64,000 nucleotides of DNA from Sphingobacterium wenxiniae (GTDB taxonomy: Bacteria; Bacteroidota; Bacteroidia; Sphingobacteriales; Sphingobacteriaceae): the NCBI RefSeq assembly GCF_900116225.1, contig NZ_FOZZ01000002.1:124001-188000 (forward strand), written 5' to 3'. Positions 26,834 through 36,182 of this stretch are shown piece by piece. The position numbers and the translations under genes were made by a program. The first letter of the stretch is position 1. Every line of letters begins with the position of its first letter. The notes below the pieces were generated by a model. That model saw nothing but the letters and a program-made list of their open reading frames with translations. It was not told where the DNA came from and ran no database searches.

Positions 26834-27826
26834 TCAACGCAGTGAACCTTCTTCGTCAAAATATTGTCGGATAGCTACTTCATCCTGTTTAATCTGTTCG
26901 CGCATAAGGTCTAGGGATTCGAACCGCTGGTCATGGCGAATAAATTTAAGGAATTTGACCCGTAGGGTCTTTTTATAGATGTCGTCTTTAAAATCTAGTA
27001 GATTAATTTCTATTTTCCGGCTCATCCCATCAATAGTCGGGCGTGTACCAATATAGGCCATTCCTTTCGCGACTCTTTCGGGTTGAGGGTGCATATATTC
27101 GCCGGTATGGATTTGTGGCATTGCAGGATATATTTCTGCCTCAACAGCATATATGCCATAAGCCGGAATCAGCTTATGCTGTTCGTGGATATTTAAGTTT
27201 GCTGTGGGGAAGCCAATTTCTCTTCCAATTTGATCGCCTTTAATAATACTGCCGGTAAGCTCGAAAGGATAACCTAAGTATTTGTTGGCAGTTTCGATAT
27301 CTCCTTTAATCAAAGACTCACGAACGCGTGTGGAAGACACGGCTACGTCTTCAATATCCTGTTCTGGAATCTGCTCTACAACGTAATCAAATATAGAGGC
27401 ATAGTGCTTTAAATCTTTAATAGAGCCCGCTCTGTTTTTACCAAAATGATGGTCATAACCGATAACGATATGCTTTGTGCCCAATTTACCGACCAAGACA
27501 TCGCTAATGTATTCCTCAGCACTTAGGTTTGAAAAATCACGGGTAAAAGGTGTGATAATCAGGTGGTCGATGCCTGCGAGAGCTAAACGATGCGCTTTCT
27601 CTTCAATATCGTTTATTAGCCGAAGACTATCGTCATTCGGGTTAATGATTAGCCTTGGATGTGGAAAGAAGGTTAATAGCACAGTTTCCCCTTGGGTCTT
27701 TTCTGCAACTTCTTTAAGTTTTGCTAATATTTTTTGATGACCAATGTGTACACCATCGAAAGTCCCGATAGTAACTACGGCGTTGGGTAAGGTACCAAAT
27801 TCATCTAAGCTTCTATATATTTTCAT
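26834..27826 (-). CDS. ribF: Bifunctional riboflavin kinase / FAD synthetase
   Basis: Makes FMN from riboflavin and then FAD. Its 330 residues are the usual RibF length. The N-terminal nucleotidyltransferase has TIGTFDGVHIGHQKIL, LTFFPHPRLI and the YDHHFGKNRAG motif. The C-terminal kinase has KGDQIGREIGFPTANL and YGIYAVE, with the ATP/flavin-binding PTAN motif. It is last in the ftsX-DUF3098-uppP-truB-ribF order that I recall as conserved in Bacteroidota. The gap to truB is 31 bp. Confidence 0.96.
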   Translation of the reverse strand: MKIYRSLDEFGTLPNAVVTIGTFDGVHIGHQKILAKLKEVAEKTQGETVLLTFFPHPRLIINPNDDSLRLINDIEEKAHRLALAGIDHLIITPFTRDFSNLSAEEYISDVLVGKLGTKHIVIGYDHHFGKNRAGSIKDLKHYASIFDYVVEQIPEQDIEDVAVSSTRVRESLIKGDIETANKYLGYPFELTGSIIKGDQIGREIGFPTANLNIHEQHKLIPAYGIYAVEAEIYPAMPQIHTGEYMHPQPERVAKGMAYIGTRPTIDGMSRKIEINLLDFKDDIYKKTLRVKFLKFIRHDQRFESLDLMREQIKQDEVAIRQYFDEEGSLR

Positions 27827-27857
27827 TTCCTTGTTATCGGATTAGCTTAACAAACGG

Positions 27858-28595
27858 TTATTGCAGTGCCGTTGTTGTATGCAATTTAATTTTTTCAACC
27901 AATTCTGTCAAGTTCCAGGCATTATCGACATGGAACTCTCCACTTTTTGTTCTGCGCAAAGCACTTAAGTGGCCACCTACTCCCAGATTTTTGCCAAAAT
28001 CATTTGCGACGGAGCGAATATAGGTGCCTTTGGAGCAACGGATACGGAAATACACGTTTGGTAATTCAATTTTCTCAATTTCAAATTCTTGAATGAACAC
28101 GGTGCGCGATTTCATCGCAACATCTTCGCCACGTCTGGCTTTCTCGTACGCACGCTCGCCGTCGATTTGTACGGCAGAATGCGCAGGTGGATATTGTTCT
28201 AATGCGCCCTCGAAAGATTTTGCGGTACGCAAAATGTCTTCTTCTGTGATATGCGCATAGTCGAAAGTCTGGTCGATTTCGGTTTCCAAATCGTAGGAGG
28301 GAGTTGTCGCCCCAATTGTTATCGAGCCTGTGTATTCCTTGTCTTCGGCTTGAAAAGTGTCTATTCGCTTTGTAAATTTCCCGGTGCAGACAATCAGCAA
28401 GCCCGTAGCTAGGGGGTCTAAAGTGCCAGCGTGACCAACTTTGAATCTTTTCGGGAGACCCAGTGACTTTATCAAGGTGTATTTCAGCTTATTGACAACA
28501 TCAAAACTGGTCCATTCCGATGGTTTATCCACCAATAATACTTCGCCTTCTGCGAAGTTAAAAGGAGAAGAGAGCTGTTCTTCTATGTTTTCCAT
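27858..28595 (-). CDS. truB: tRNA pseudouridine-55 synthase
   Basis: Modifies U55 in the T-loop of most tRNAs and helps tRNA folding. It has 245 residues with the catalytic Asp in KVGHAGTLDPLATGLLIVCTGKFTKR. The N-terminal VDKPSEWTSFDVVNKL and GERAYEKARRGE are typical. The RCSKGTYIRSVANDFGKNLG segment matches the family end. The start codon abuts the uppP stop, so the genes are translationally linked. Confidence 0.96.
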   Translation of the reverse strand: MENIEEQLSSPFNFAEGEVLLVDKPSEWTSFDVVNKLKYTLIKSLGLPKRFKVGHAGTLDPLATGLLIVCTGKFTKRIDTFQAEDKEYTGSITIGATTPSYDLETEIDQTFDYAHITEEDILRTAKSFEGALEQYPPAHSAVQIDGERAYEKARRGEDVAMKSRTVFIQEFEIEKIELPNVYFRIRCSKGTYIRSVANDFGKNLGVGGHLSALRRTKSGEFHVDNAWNLTELVEKIKLHTTTALQ

Positions 28596-29390
28596 TTATA
28601 TAATTTGCAGACTGTGTCCGCTTAACAATAATCCAATAATCACTAATCCCACAACAATTCTATACCACCCGAAAGCTTTAAAGCCGTATTTTGTCAATAC
28701 ATTAATGAAAGTTTTAATGGCTATAATGGCTACAATAAAACCAACTACGTTTCCCACAATGAGTAGGTTTATTTCTTCACCGGTGAAGGTATGTCCTTCT
28801 TTAATGAATTTATACAGTTTGACGATGGATGCGCCCAGCATCATTGGAATAGCTAAAAAGAAGGAAAATTCTGCAGCTGCTTTGCGTGTTAGTTTTTGGG
28901 TCATCGCTCCGACAATTGTGCTGGCAGAACGTGAAGTGCCAGGAATCAATGCCAGACATTGGTACCACCCAATAATGAAAGCTTGCTTGTAAGATATTTC
29001 ATCGGAATTGTCGATGGTGGGTTTGTTGAACCAACGATCCACGAATAATAGAATAACGCCACCAAGAACCAACATCACAGCAACCATTAATGGGCTTTCC
29101 AACAAAGCGTCGATATAGTCGTTCAGTACCAGTCCCAAAATAGAGGCAGGAATAGCTGCTACGACCAATTTATAGTAAAAGTCCAGCGATTTAAAAAAAC
29201 GCTTGTAATAGAGCACCAATACGGATAGGATAGTACCTAATTGTATAACAATAGTAAATAATTTGACGAATGGGGAAGGTTCCATCCCCATTAAAGCTGT
29301 CCCAATAATCATGTGCCCGGTAGAGGACACAGGAAGAAATTCGGTCAATCCTTCAATGATTGCCAATACGATCGCCTGAAAATAGGTCAT
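28596..29390 (-). CDS. uppP: Undecaprenyl-diphosphatase (BacA family)
   Basis: Inner-membrane enzyme recycling undecaprenyl diphosphate to the monophosphate carrier for peptidoglycan synthesis; high levels give bacitracin tolerance in other bacteria. Of 264 residues, about eight segments are hydrophobic. The two signatures are clear: EGLTEFLPVSSTGHM (about 14-28) and the PGTSRSASTI box (IPGTSRSASTIVGAM). It sits 6 bp after the DUF3098 gene and abuts truB. Confidence 0.96.
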   Translation of the reverse strand: MTYFQAIVLAIIEGLTEFLPVSSTGHMIIGTALMGMEPSPFVKLFTIVIQLGTILSVLVLYYKRFFKSLDFYYKLVVAAIPASILGLVLNDYIDALLESPLMVAVMLVLGGVILLFVDRWFNKPTIDNSDEISYKQAFIIGWYQCLALIPGTSRSASTIVGAMTQKLTRKAAAEFSFFLAIPMMLGASIVKLYKFIKEGHTFTGEEINLLIVGNVVGFIVAIIAIKTFINVLTKYGFKAFGWYRIVVGLVIIGLLLSGHSLQII

Positions 29391-29396
29391 CTGTTC

Positions 29397-29633
29397 TTAA
29401 CTGCTTTTCTTCTTAGGTTTATACAATATAGCTACAAACCCTAAGGCAAAACCCAATACGACAACCAATGGAGCTAAGGTAATCTTCGTAAAGCTATAGA
29501 TATCTTCTGTTCCCATCATCAATAGGAAACCAATCAATACAACGACAATGCTGGCTATAAAGAGTTGGTAATTTACCTTTTCAAATGGGAAAGATGCTTT
29601 TGTTGTGGTGGTATGTTGTTTTTTTTCTGCCAT
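29397..29633 (-). CDS. DUF3098 small membrane protein
   Basis: 78-residue protein with two transmembrane segments (about 25-45 and 55-72) separated by GTEDIYSFTKITLAP, the pattern of DUF3098. The C-terminus is basic (YKPKKKSS). It is regularly found between ftsX and uppP in Bacteroidota, from memory. That place suggests a role in envelope assembly or division, but no function is established. Confidence 0.85.
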   Translation of the reverse strand: MAEKKQHTTTTKASFPFEKVNYQLFIASIVVVLIGFLLMMGTEDIYSFTKITLAPLVVVLGFALGFVAILYKPKKKSS

Positions 29634-29647
29634 GATTTTTTTATTGT

Positions 29648-29711
29648 TAAATCCCCCTAACCCCCGAAGGGGGAACTTATTTACACCCCCTTTGGGGGAT
29701 GGGGGGAATTA
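29648..29711. repeat. Double C/G-rich palindromic repeat ending at the ftsX stop codon
   Basis: Plus strand: AAATCCCCCTAACCCCC-GAAGGGGG, a short spacer, then ACCCCCTTTGGGGGATGGGGGGAATTA. Two stems (CCCCC/GGGGG) can form. Read on the minus strand it starts TAATTCCCCCC, and that TAA is the ftsX stop codon. The same repeat plan overlaps the leuS stop at 33579. Confidence 0.8.
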
Positions 29712-30587
29712 CCTATACAAACTATGTGACTTTGCACGCAAATATTTCGTTACAGCAAAATAGGTGCTTAATCCAGAAATGATAATCCCTAGTATAACGA
29801 CAATCAAAAAGATAGCGCCAAACTCATACCAATTACGAAGGAAAACCAAGTCCGGGATTTGCTTTTGCGCAAACTGAAGGGTGAATATCAGCAGTAAAAT
29901 CGCTATCAATGCCCCCAGCAGACCATGGAAAATACCGTAGAAAATATAAGGTTTGCGGATGAATGTCTTCGTCGCACCGATTAATTGCATGCTCTTGATA
30001 AGAAAACGCTGCGAGTAAATAGCCAATCGTATGGTGTTATTGATAAGCGCAACCGCAATGATTAAAAGTACCACTGCAAATGCCAATACCACCATACCAA
30101 TGATACGGATATTTTTGTTGACCATGTCGATCAAAGATTCTTGGTATACAACCTCTTTCACACGGCTGTTTTTAGAAGCTTTCTGTATGAAATTCTGTAT
30201 GCTATCCGTATTGGCATATTGCTCTTTGAGGTAAATATCAATAGAAGGTAATAATGGATTATGCCCCAAATACTCGACAAAATCCTCACCAAGGTCTTCT
30301 TTGAGGTTTTTAGCAGCTAATTCTTTGCTGATATATTCCGTGCGGAGTACATAAGGGTCTTTTTCCAGATCCTTTTGCATTGCCAATACATCACCTTCAT
30401 TGACATTGTCATTGACGATAATGTTCAATACGATATTCTCCTTGACGTATTTGGAAAGGTTTTTAGCGTGGACGAGAATAAGTCCAAGTAAGCCTGTCAT
30501 TAACAAAACCAAAGCTATACTGATGACCGTAGAAACGTAAACCGATTTCGTTTTTCTCCTTGGAGAACCTTCTTCGTGTACCGACAT
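29709..30587 (-). CDS. ftsX: Cell-division ABC-type permease FtsX
   Basis: Membrane partner of the ATPase FtsE at the septum; activates peptidoglycan hydrolases in other bacteria. It has 292 residues. A cytoplasmic N-terminus (SPRRKTKSVYVSTVISIALVLLMTG) leads into TM1. An extracytoplasmic loop (about 50-165) holds the KDLEKDPYVLRTEYISKELA region. Three more TM segments follow, with MQLIGATKTFIRKPYIFYGIFHG after TM2. FtsE is not encoded nearby. It heads the DUF3098-uppP-truB-ribF operon and is divergent from leuS. Confidence 0.92.
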   Translation of the reverse strand: MSVHEEGSPRRKTKSVYVSTVISIALVLLMTGLLGLILVHAKNLSKYVKENIVLNIIVNDNVNEGDVLAMQKDLEKDPYVLRTEYISKELAAKNLKEDLGEDFVEYLGHNPLLPSIDIYLKEQYANTDSIQNFIQKASKNSRVKEVVYQESLIDMVNKNIRIIGMVVLAFAVVLLIIAVALINNTIRLAIYSQRFLIKSMQLIGATKTFIRKPYIFYGIFHGLLGALIAILLLIFTLQFAQKQIPDLVFLRNWYEFGAIFLIVVILGIIISGLSTYFAVTKYLRAKSHSLYR

Positions 30588-30728
30588 ATAGTGTTCTTAT
30601 ATTTGATTGCGAAAGTAAATAATAATGTGCATTTAAGAAATATTTTCCTGTAATATCTTCGATGAAAAGGTATATTTCTTTCATTATTTAACATCTCGTA
30701 CGTGCAATTTATTGTTCAATATGAAACT

Positions 30729-30763
30729 TTTGTCCCTATTTTGCCGTAAAATAGCTATTTTCG
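30729..30763 (+). promoter_or_regulatory. Candidate promoter of leuS
   Basis: TTTG (30729-30732), 23 nt, TATTTTCG (30756-30763), a 7/8 match to the -7 box with a slightly long spacer. RNA would start near 30770, about 28 nt before the ATG. No leucine T-box or attenuator is seen. Confidence 0.45.
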
Positions 30764-30797
30764 CAACACTTTAGAGATTAGCAGATAATAGGTTAAC

Positions 30798-33581
30798 ATG
30801 GAATATAATCATCAGTCGTTAGAGAAGAAGTGGCAACACTTTTGGTCGGATAAAGGTACCTTCAAACCTTCTGAAACCACAGAAAAGCCCAAGTATTATG
30901 TATTGGATATGTTTCCTTATCCTTCGGGAGCAGGGTTGCACGTAGGGCACCCACTGGGCTACATTGCTTCAGATATTTTTTCAAGGTACAAAAGATTGAA
31001 GGGATTCAACGTTTTGCATCCGATGGGCTACGATTCTTTTGGTTTGCCAGCGGAACAATATGCTATCCAGACCGGACAGCACCCGGCTATTACGACCGAA
31101 ACAAATATTAATCGTTACCGTGAGCAATTGGATAATATCGGTTTTTCGTATGACTGGTCACGGGAAGTACGCACGTCCAATCCTGATTATTATAAATGGA
31201 CACAGTGGATTTTTATGCAGCTGTTCAACGCTTGGTATAATAAAGATACCGATAAAGCGGAATCTATTGATACTTTAATTAATGCTTTTAAAGTATCTGG
31301 TTCAGTTTATGTTAACGCTGTGTCAGATGAAGATGTTCAACAATTTACAGCTGAAGAATGGAGTGCTTTTTCAGAGGAAGAGCAACAACGTGAGTTGCTG
31401 AAATATCGTTTGGCTTATTTGCGGGAAAGCACTGTAAATTGGTGCGCGGCGTTGGGTACGGTATTGGCAAATGATGAAGTTATCAATGGGGTTTCTGAAC
31501 GTGGAGGACATCCTGTTGAGCAGAAGAAAATGATGCAGTGGTCTATGCGTATTACAGCGTATGCAGACCGTCTATTGCGTGGCTTGGAGACAATAGATTG
31601 GCCAGAGCCATTGGTGGAAATGCAGCGTAACTGGATTGGTAAATCTGTGGGGGCGTCTGTCAAATTCCCAGTACCTGAACAGGTTGGGGGGATTGAAGTA
31701 TTTACAACTCGTGTCGATACAATTTTCGGTGTGTCCTTTATCGTGTTGGCGCCAGAACATGAATTAGTTGATGCTTTAACTACGGATGAACAACGTTTTG
31801 AAATAGAGTCTTATAAAGAAAAAACAGCGAAGAAGTCCGAATTGGATAGGATGGCTGATACAAAAACTGTTTCGGGTGCATTTACCGGTGCGTATGCTAA
31901 GCATCCGTTGACAGGGACAGATGTGCCAATCTGGATTGCTGATTATGTATTGGCGGGTTACGGAACCGGTGCTGTAATGGCGGTGCCTTCCGGAGACCAG
32001 CGTGATTATGTATTCGCCAAACATTTTAATTTACCGATTGTCCCTATTTCGGATTCGCAAAACATCGAAGAGGAAGCTGATCCAAATAAAGACGGACGTT
32101 ATATCAATTCGGATTTCATCAACGGTATGACCTATGCCGAAGCGGTTCCTGCACTAATTGAGCGACTGGAGGAATTGGGCTTAGGGAAAGCTAAAGTCAA
32201 TTTCCGTATGCGTGATGCTATTTTTGGCCGTCAGCGCTATTGGGGCGAACCTGTACCGGTTTATTTCAAAAATGGGTTGCCATACTTGATTAAAGAAGAG
32301 GAATTGCCTTTACTATTGCCTGAAGTAGATAAATATTTACCAACGGAAACCGGCGAGCCTCCATTGGGCCGCGCTGAGGATTGGAAATATCAAAATCAGT
32401 ATGACTATGAATTGAGCACCATGCCGGGCTGGGCAGGTTCTTCCTGGTATTGGTTCCGCTATATGGATCCAACCAATGAAAAAGATTTTGCTTCCAAAGA
32501 AGCAGTTGATTATTGGAAAGCCGTCGATTTATATATTGGTGGTTCTGAGCATGCTACGGGTCACCTGCTATACTCTCGCTTCTGGAATAAAGCGCTAAAG
32601 GATCTGGGGTATCATAATGAGGAGGAACCTTTCAAGAAGCTGATTAACCAAGGGATGATACAAGGCCGATCAAACTTTGTATACCGTCTGTTGAATGAAG
32701 AAGGTAAGGGAACGAATACTTTTGTCTCTCATGGTCTGCGCGATCGATATAGAACGCTTCCTCTACATGTGGATGTTAATATTGTTCACAACGATATTTT
32801 GAATACGGAGAAATTCAAATCTTTCCGTCCGGATTTTGCCAATGCCGAGTTTATTTTGGAAGATGGCAAATACATCTGTGGGACAGAGGTGGAGAAGATG
32901 TCTAAATCGAAGTTCAATGTGGTCAATCCTGACGATATCATTGAAACCTACGGTGCGGATACACTTCGCTTATATGAAATGTTCTTAGGGCCTTTGGAAC
33001 AAGCAAAGCCTTGGAATACAAATGGTATAGAGGGCGTATATAAATTCTTACGTAAGGTGTGGCGTTTGTTCCATGATGCAGAAGGGAACTTTGCCGTATC
33101 AGATGAAGAACCGGTAAAAGCAGAGTATAAGGCCCTGCATAAGATTATCAAAAAAGTGGAAGAGGATATTGAACGGTTCTCTTTCAATACTTCAGTATCC
33201 GCATTTATGATTTGTGTGAACGAATTAACTGATCTGAAGTGTAACAAACGTAAGATTCTTCAAGACTTAATCATTGTGTTACAACCGTACGCCCCACATA
33301 TTACCGAAGAACTTTGGGCACTATTGGGCAATGAAGCGGGTACCATTTCTTACGCTGAATATCCTGTATTTAATCCAGAATACTTGGTTGAGTCAGAATT
33401 TGCTTATCCTGTCTCGGTAAATGGTAAGATGAAGATGAATCTTCCCTTAGCTTTGGATCTGGATCAGAAAGCCGTAGAAGAAACGGTTCTTGCAAATAAG
33501 GATGTACAGCGTTACCTGGATGGAAAACCGGTGAAAAAACTGATTTTTGTAAAAGGAAAGATTATCAATATTGTGATTTAA
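30798..33581 (+). CDS. leuS: Leucyl-tRNA synthetase
   Basis: Class I synthetase charging tRNA-Leu. It has 927 residues. The HIGH motif is HVGH at 48-51 in [17 protein letters not shown], and KMSKS is at 700-704 in EKMSKSKFN. The editing (CP1) domain has [21 protein letters not shown] and [19 protein letters not shown], with the editing-site Asp and Thr region intact. [14 protein letters not shown] and [16 protein letters not shown] are typical. The stop codon lies in the first bases of a palindromic repeat. Confidence 0.97.
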   Translation: MEYNHQSLEKKWQHFWSDKGTFKPSETTEKPKYYVLDMFPYPSGAGLHVGHPLGYIASDIFSRYKRLKGFNVLHPMGYDSFGLPAEQYAIQTGQHPAITTETNINRYREQLDNIGFSYDWSREVRTSNPDYYKWTQWIFMQLFNAWYNKDTDKAESIDTLINAFKVSGSVYVNAVSDEDVQQFTAEEWSAFSEEEQQRELLKYRLAYLRESTVNWCAALGTVLANDEVINGVSERGGHPVEQKKMMQWSMRITAYADRLLRGLETIDWPEPLVEMQRNWIGKSVGASVKFPVPEQVGGIEVFTTRVDTIFGVSFIVLAPEHELVDALTTDEQRFEIESYKEKTAKKSELDRMADTKTVSGAFTGAYAKHPLTGTDVPIWIADYVLAGYGTGAVMAVPSGDQRDYVFAKHFNLPIVPISDSQNIEEEADPNKDGRYINSDFINGMTYAEAVPALIERLEELGLGKAKVNFRMRDAIFGRQRYWGEPVPVYFKNGLPYLIKEEELPLLLPEVDKYLPTETGEPPLGRAEDWKYQNQYDYELSTMPGWAGSSWYWFRYMDPTNEKDFASKEAVDYWKAVDLYIGGSEHATGHLLYSRFWNKALKDLGYHNEEEPFKKLINQGMIQGRSNFVYRLLNEEGKGTNTFVSHGLRDRYRTLPLHVDVNIVHNDILNTEKFKSFRPDFANAEFILEDGKYICGTEVEKMSKSKFNVVNPDDIIETYGADTLRLYEMFLGPLEQAKPWNTNGIEGVYKFLRKVWRLFHDAEGNFAVSDEEPVKAEYKALHKIIKKVEEDIERFSFNTSVSAFMICVNELTDLKCNKRKILQDLIIVLQPYAPHITEELWALLGNEAGTISYAEYPVFNPEYLVESEFAYPVSVNGKMKMNLPLALDLDQKAVEETVLANKDVQRYLDGKPVKKLIFVKGKIINIVI

Positions 33582-33607
33582 TCCCCCTAACCCCCAAAGG
33601 GAGAACG
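33578..33607. repeat. C/G-rich palindromic repeat overlapping the leuS stop codon
   Basis: TTTAATCCCCCTAACCCCC followed by AAAGGGAGAACG. It is a single-stem version of the repeat at 29648. The TAA in its first bases (33579-33581) ends leuS. Confidence 0.75.
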
Positions 33608-33659
33608 ATATGTTTATATAAAAGGGGATTGATTTATTTATTTTTAATTTCGGACAGTG

Positions 33660-34280
33660 ATGAATACATTTACGTTTGTTGTAGGGCCGGTAGCAGCAGG
33701 AAAATCTACCTTCATGGAAAATAAACTGTACAACATTGATAAAAATGCGTGTAATTTTTTTGACCATGATAAAGTAAAATTAATGATTCATTTATATGCA
33801 GAAGATAAAAGCAAAATAAATGACTTGAATCTTGCGAATGCTCAGAAAAACGCAATAAATGATAGTATCAGTAGCCATAAGGATTTTATGATGCAAATTC
33901 ATTTTACGAATGAACAACAATCACAAATAAATACTTATCTGCACGAATACAAAAATAAGTTTGTTTTTAACGCACACTTCATTGCCGTGGATGACGTGGA
34001 AATATTAAGGGAGCGAGCGAATAAAAGAGAATTGTTGGGTGGACATTCATCACAAGGAAAATCAATAGAACAGTCTTTTAAACAGTCTTTTAAGAATTTC
34101 ATTACATATCTGCGAAAGTTTAAAAAAGCTACTATTTGGGATAATTCAAAGGATTTTGGTTTTAACAGTATGGAAGAACAGTTAGTATTCGAGGACGGAA
34201 AGTTAGTCTTTCAAAACCCTAATCTAACGCCCTATGCTATAAAATTGCTGACTGAGATCGAAAACACAAATAATAGCTAA
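33660..34280 (+). CDS. Zeta-toxin-like P-loop ATPase/kinase
   Basis: 206 residues from the ATG at 33660; a GTG sits one codon earlier. Walker A is VVGPVAAGKSTF at the N-terminus. The order resembles small zeta/AAA-type kinases: P-loop, an acidic FFDHDKVKLM segment where a substrate-binding Asp sits, then ILRERANKRELLGGHSSQGKSIEQSF, with basic residues of a lid helix. No antitoxin gene is adjacent, so I do not call a toxin-antitoxin pair. The protein is rich in Lys/Asn and its DNA more AT-rich than leuS upstream, which hints at later acquisition. A terminator follows at 34400. Confidence 0.7.
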   Translation: MNTFTFVVGPVAAGKSTFMENKLYNIDKNACNFFDHDKVKLMIHLYAEDKSKINDLNLANAQKNAINDSISSHKDFMMQIHFTNEQQSQINTYLHEYKNKFVFNAHFIAVDDVEILRERANKRELLGGHSSQGKSIEQSFKQSFKNFITYLRKFKKATIWDNSKDFGFNSMEEQLVFEDGKLVFQNPNLTPYAIKLLTEIENTNNS

Positions 34281-34399
34281 AAGGGTTAAAGATTGCGATT
34301 AGATATCTTTATCAATAGGAGAATTTACTTGCTATAATCCTTCAAATAATGTTCCAATGAGGATATACGTTGAAGGAACGACAGCTGTTATGAAAGAAT

Positions 34400-34438
34400 G
34401 AGCCTGTACAATACCAATTTGTACAGGCTCAGTTTTTT
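34400..34438 (+). terminator. Terminator after the zeta-like gene
   Basis: GAGCCTGTAC (34400-34409) and GTACAGGCTC (34421-34430) form a perfect 10-bp stem, followed by AG and seven Ts. It lies about 120 bp after the stop codon. Confidence 0.88.
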
Positions 34439-34439
34439 T

Positions 34440-35309
34440 GAAGTGTAAGCAAAACGAGATAAAGCGGTGTCTAGGGTTGCATATGTGTTATTAATAATAA
34501 CTCCTCAAATTTTACTTGTATGCATGTGGAGGAGACGGCATACATTCCCTCCCTAGGGGTTGAAAATATAGTATAGCCTGTTGCGTTGTGCATGATAATT
34601 TACAGTTTAAATTCTACGTAACATGAAAACGATGACGACATACATGGTTATAAAGACAATATACATTAAAGCAAAGTCAAAAGGAATGAACAATTGGACT
34701 GTTGTGTTTTAGATTCGTGCAATGCTCTTTTTCTTGATGATAAGTGTCTATTTTGCATAGCGCATTGAAATTTTGCTGTTGTCATCGTGGTTTTGCATGC
34801 AGACTATGTGCAGAACGATAAAGTCTATTGTCTTTTGTACAGGAACAGACTACAAGTTGTACTTCTCTGTTTAATTTAAGGTAAAGATCATGTTCTTTTA
34901 AAGAAATTAATGCTTCTTTAAAAGCATGTTACGTAGCAAAATGACAAAGACATACTACTTCATCCATATGAATGAGTACGTTATCATTAAGTCTATTGTA
35001 TCCCTTGCTTAGAATATGTACATCACGAAAAGGATTGTCTACACTGTGCAATAAACAGTTGAGTCTGTGAATATGACCTTGTACAGAAAGCATAGGTATA
35101 TTTACATGTTATGGAAAACAGTTGTGCCTGTTGTGTTGTTCATGCACTTTGGTAATAAGTATATGCTGGGCGCTCTGTTGTATGTCGTAAACATGTCGTT
35201 GTTTCTCAAAATAAGGCAGGGGGTTGAAAATAGCCTCAACTTTTTTACAGAATAGTTCTTCAATTTGTTTATATTGTATTTAATATTTGTAGAAGAAAAA
35301 CAGTAGAAT
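34440..35309. other. 870-bp region without a convincing gene; recurring short word and a hairpin
   Basis: AT-rich sequence with many ATGs followed by short frames of 10-60 codons. A loosely conserved word of the form ACGATAAAGTCTATTGT recurs: about 34642 (GGTTATAAAGACAATATAC), 34735 (GATGATAAGTGTCTATT), 34816 (AACGATAAAGTCTATTGT), 34983 (TTATCATTAAGTCTATTGT) and 35025 (CACGAAAAGGATTGTC). An imperfect hairpin lies at 34889-34928 (CATG..CTTTTAAAGAA / TTCTTTAAAAG..CATG). The longest frame (35067-35255, 62 codons from GTG) reads like a hydrophobic peptide but matches nothing I know. The region may be a decayed array or gene. Confidence 0.4.
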
Positions 35310-35603
35310 ATGACATTTCAAGAGATTATCAATCAGGATAAGCCTGTGTTAGTGGATTTTTTTGCCGAATGGTGTGGCCCCTGTAAGATGCAGACCCCGA
35401 TTTTGGACGACTTAAAAAGCAGGATAGGAGATAAAGCGAGTATCATTAAAATCGATGTTGATAAAAACCCTCAAGTTGCTGCGGCTTATCAGGTAAGGGG
35501 CGTCCCTACGCTCGTGTTGTTCAAAAATGGCAATATCCTTTGGCGACAATCCGGTGTAGTACAGGCAAATGATTTGGAACAGTTGATTACACAAAATATA
35601 TAG
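35310..35603 (+). CDS. Thioredoxin
   Basis: Cytoplasmic dithiol oxidoreductase of 97 residues. The active site is W21-C22-G-P-C25 in [15 protein letters not shown]. The cis-Pro is in [13 protein letters not shown], and the [18 protein letters not shown] strand is typical. No signal peptide is present. The rhodanese gene starts 4 bp after its stop, so the two are co-transcribed. It could be the housekeeping or a secondary thioredoxin. Confidence 0.95.
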   Translation: MTFQEIINQDKPVLVDFFAEWCGPCKMQTPILDDLKSRIGDKASIIKIDVDKNPQVAAAYQVRGVPTLVLFKNGNILWRQSGVVQANDLEQLITQNI

Positions 35604-35607
35604 GGTT

Positions 35608-36048
35608 ATGATGATGAAGAAAGTGATTTTTATGCTTTTACTGTCTGTTGGGATAGGCAGTTGGGCTACGGCACAAGAGCAGGATTCGGTAGAAATAGTG
35701 AAATTGGAAGTACATACGTTTTTGGAACAGGTCAAAGACACAACAGGTATTCAGCTAATTGATGTACGTACGGCAGAAGAATTTCAGGGAGGACATGTAA
35801 AGCATGCTATCAATATAAACCTGAATGCAGAAGATTTTGAAGAACAGGTTGCGAAATTAGATAAATCAACACCTGTTTACCTCTATTGCCTAGGAGGTGT
35901 GAGAAGTGCAAAAGCGGCGGAACGGCTGAAGAAGCAAGGATTTGAACATATCTTTGAAATGAAAGGAGGGATGACGCAATGGCGTTCTAACAATCTGCCG
36001 GAAGTGAAAGAAGAAATGCCAGAGGAAGGAAACAAGCCTAAAAATTAG
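35608..36048 (+). CDS. Exported rhodanese-domain protein
   Basis: 146 residues with a signal peptide ending at ATAQ (about residue 23), then one rhodanese domain: LIDVRTAEEFQGGHVKHAINI at the front and the active-site loop C94-LGGVRS with the persulfide-forming Cys. The C-terminus is acidic and disordered (EVKEEMPEEGNKPKN). It likely acts in periplasmic sulfur or thiol chemistry. Pairing with thioredoxin suggests that thioredoxin-type reduction accompanies it, though the thioredoxin itself is cytoplasmic. The first three codons are all ATG, so the exact start is open. Confidence 0.92.
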   Translation: MMMKKVIFMLLLSVGIGSWATAQEQDSVEIVKLEVHTFLEQVKDTTGIQLIDVRTAEEFQGGHVKHAININLNAEDFEEQVAKLDKSTPVYLYCLGGVRSAKAAERLKKQGFEHIFEMKGGMTQWRSNNLPEVKEEMPEEGNKPKN

Positions 36049-36060
36049 ACTTTGAAGCAT

Positions 36061-36125
36061 AAAAAAAGGTTTCCAAACGGGGAGAATGGAAACCTTAAAC
36101 TAACCAATTATAAACCTAAATTATG
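36061..36125 (-). ncRNA. Putative small RNA of about 65 nt
   Basis: Between convergent rhodanese and NTF2-like genes, an exact promoter (36132-36163) points left. The predicted start is near 36125. The RNA would end in a 10-bp hairpin AAGGTTTCCA/TGGAAACCTT (36096-36087 and 36075-36066) with a pyrimidine-rich loop, followed by seven Ts (36067-36061). It lies in the 3' region of the NTF2-like gene, so the same hairpin also serves as that gene's terminator. No reading frame is convincing. Expression is not shown. Confidence 0.5.
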
Positions 36126-36131
36126 ATGATG

Positions 36132-36163
36132 CAAATATAAGTGTATTTTATACACTATGCAAA
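36132..36163 (-). promoter_or_regulatory. Strong consensus promoter with a palindrome in its spacer
   Basis: Minus strand: TTTG (36163-36160), 20 nt, TATATTTG (36139-36132); both boxes are exact. The spacer contains AGTGTAT-AAA-ATACACT (36156-36140), a perfect 17-nt palindrome placed where a repressor would block RNA polymerase. Confidence 0.72.
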
Positions 36164-36182
36164 TATTTTTTATTTTTTCCTG

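Noticed and set aside
33657..34280. Zeta toxin-antitoxin module
   Set aside because: No epsilon-like or other small antitoxin gene lies on either side; only the P-loop protein is visible.
35067..35255. A 62-codon hydrophobic peptide gene
   Set aside because: GTG start, no recognisable family, and its sequence includes the drifted repeat words of the surrounding gene-free region.
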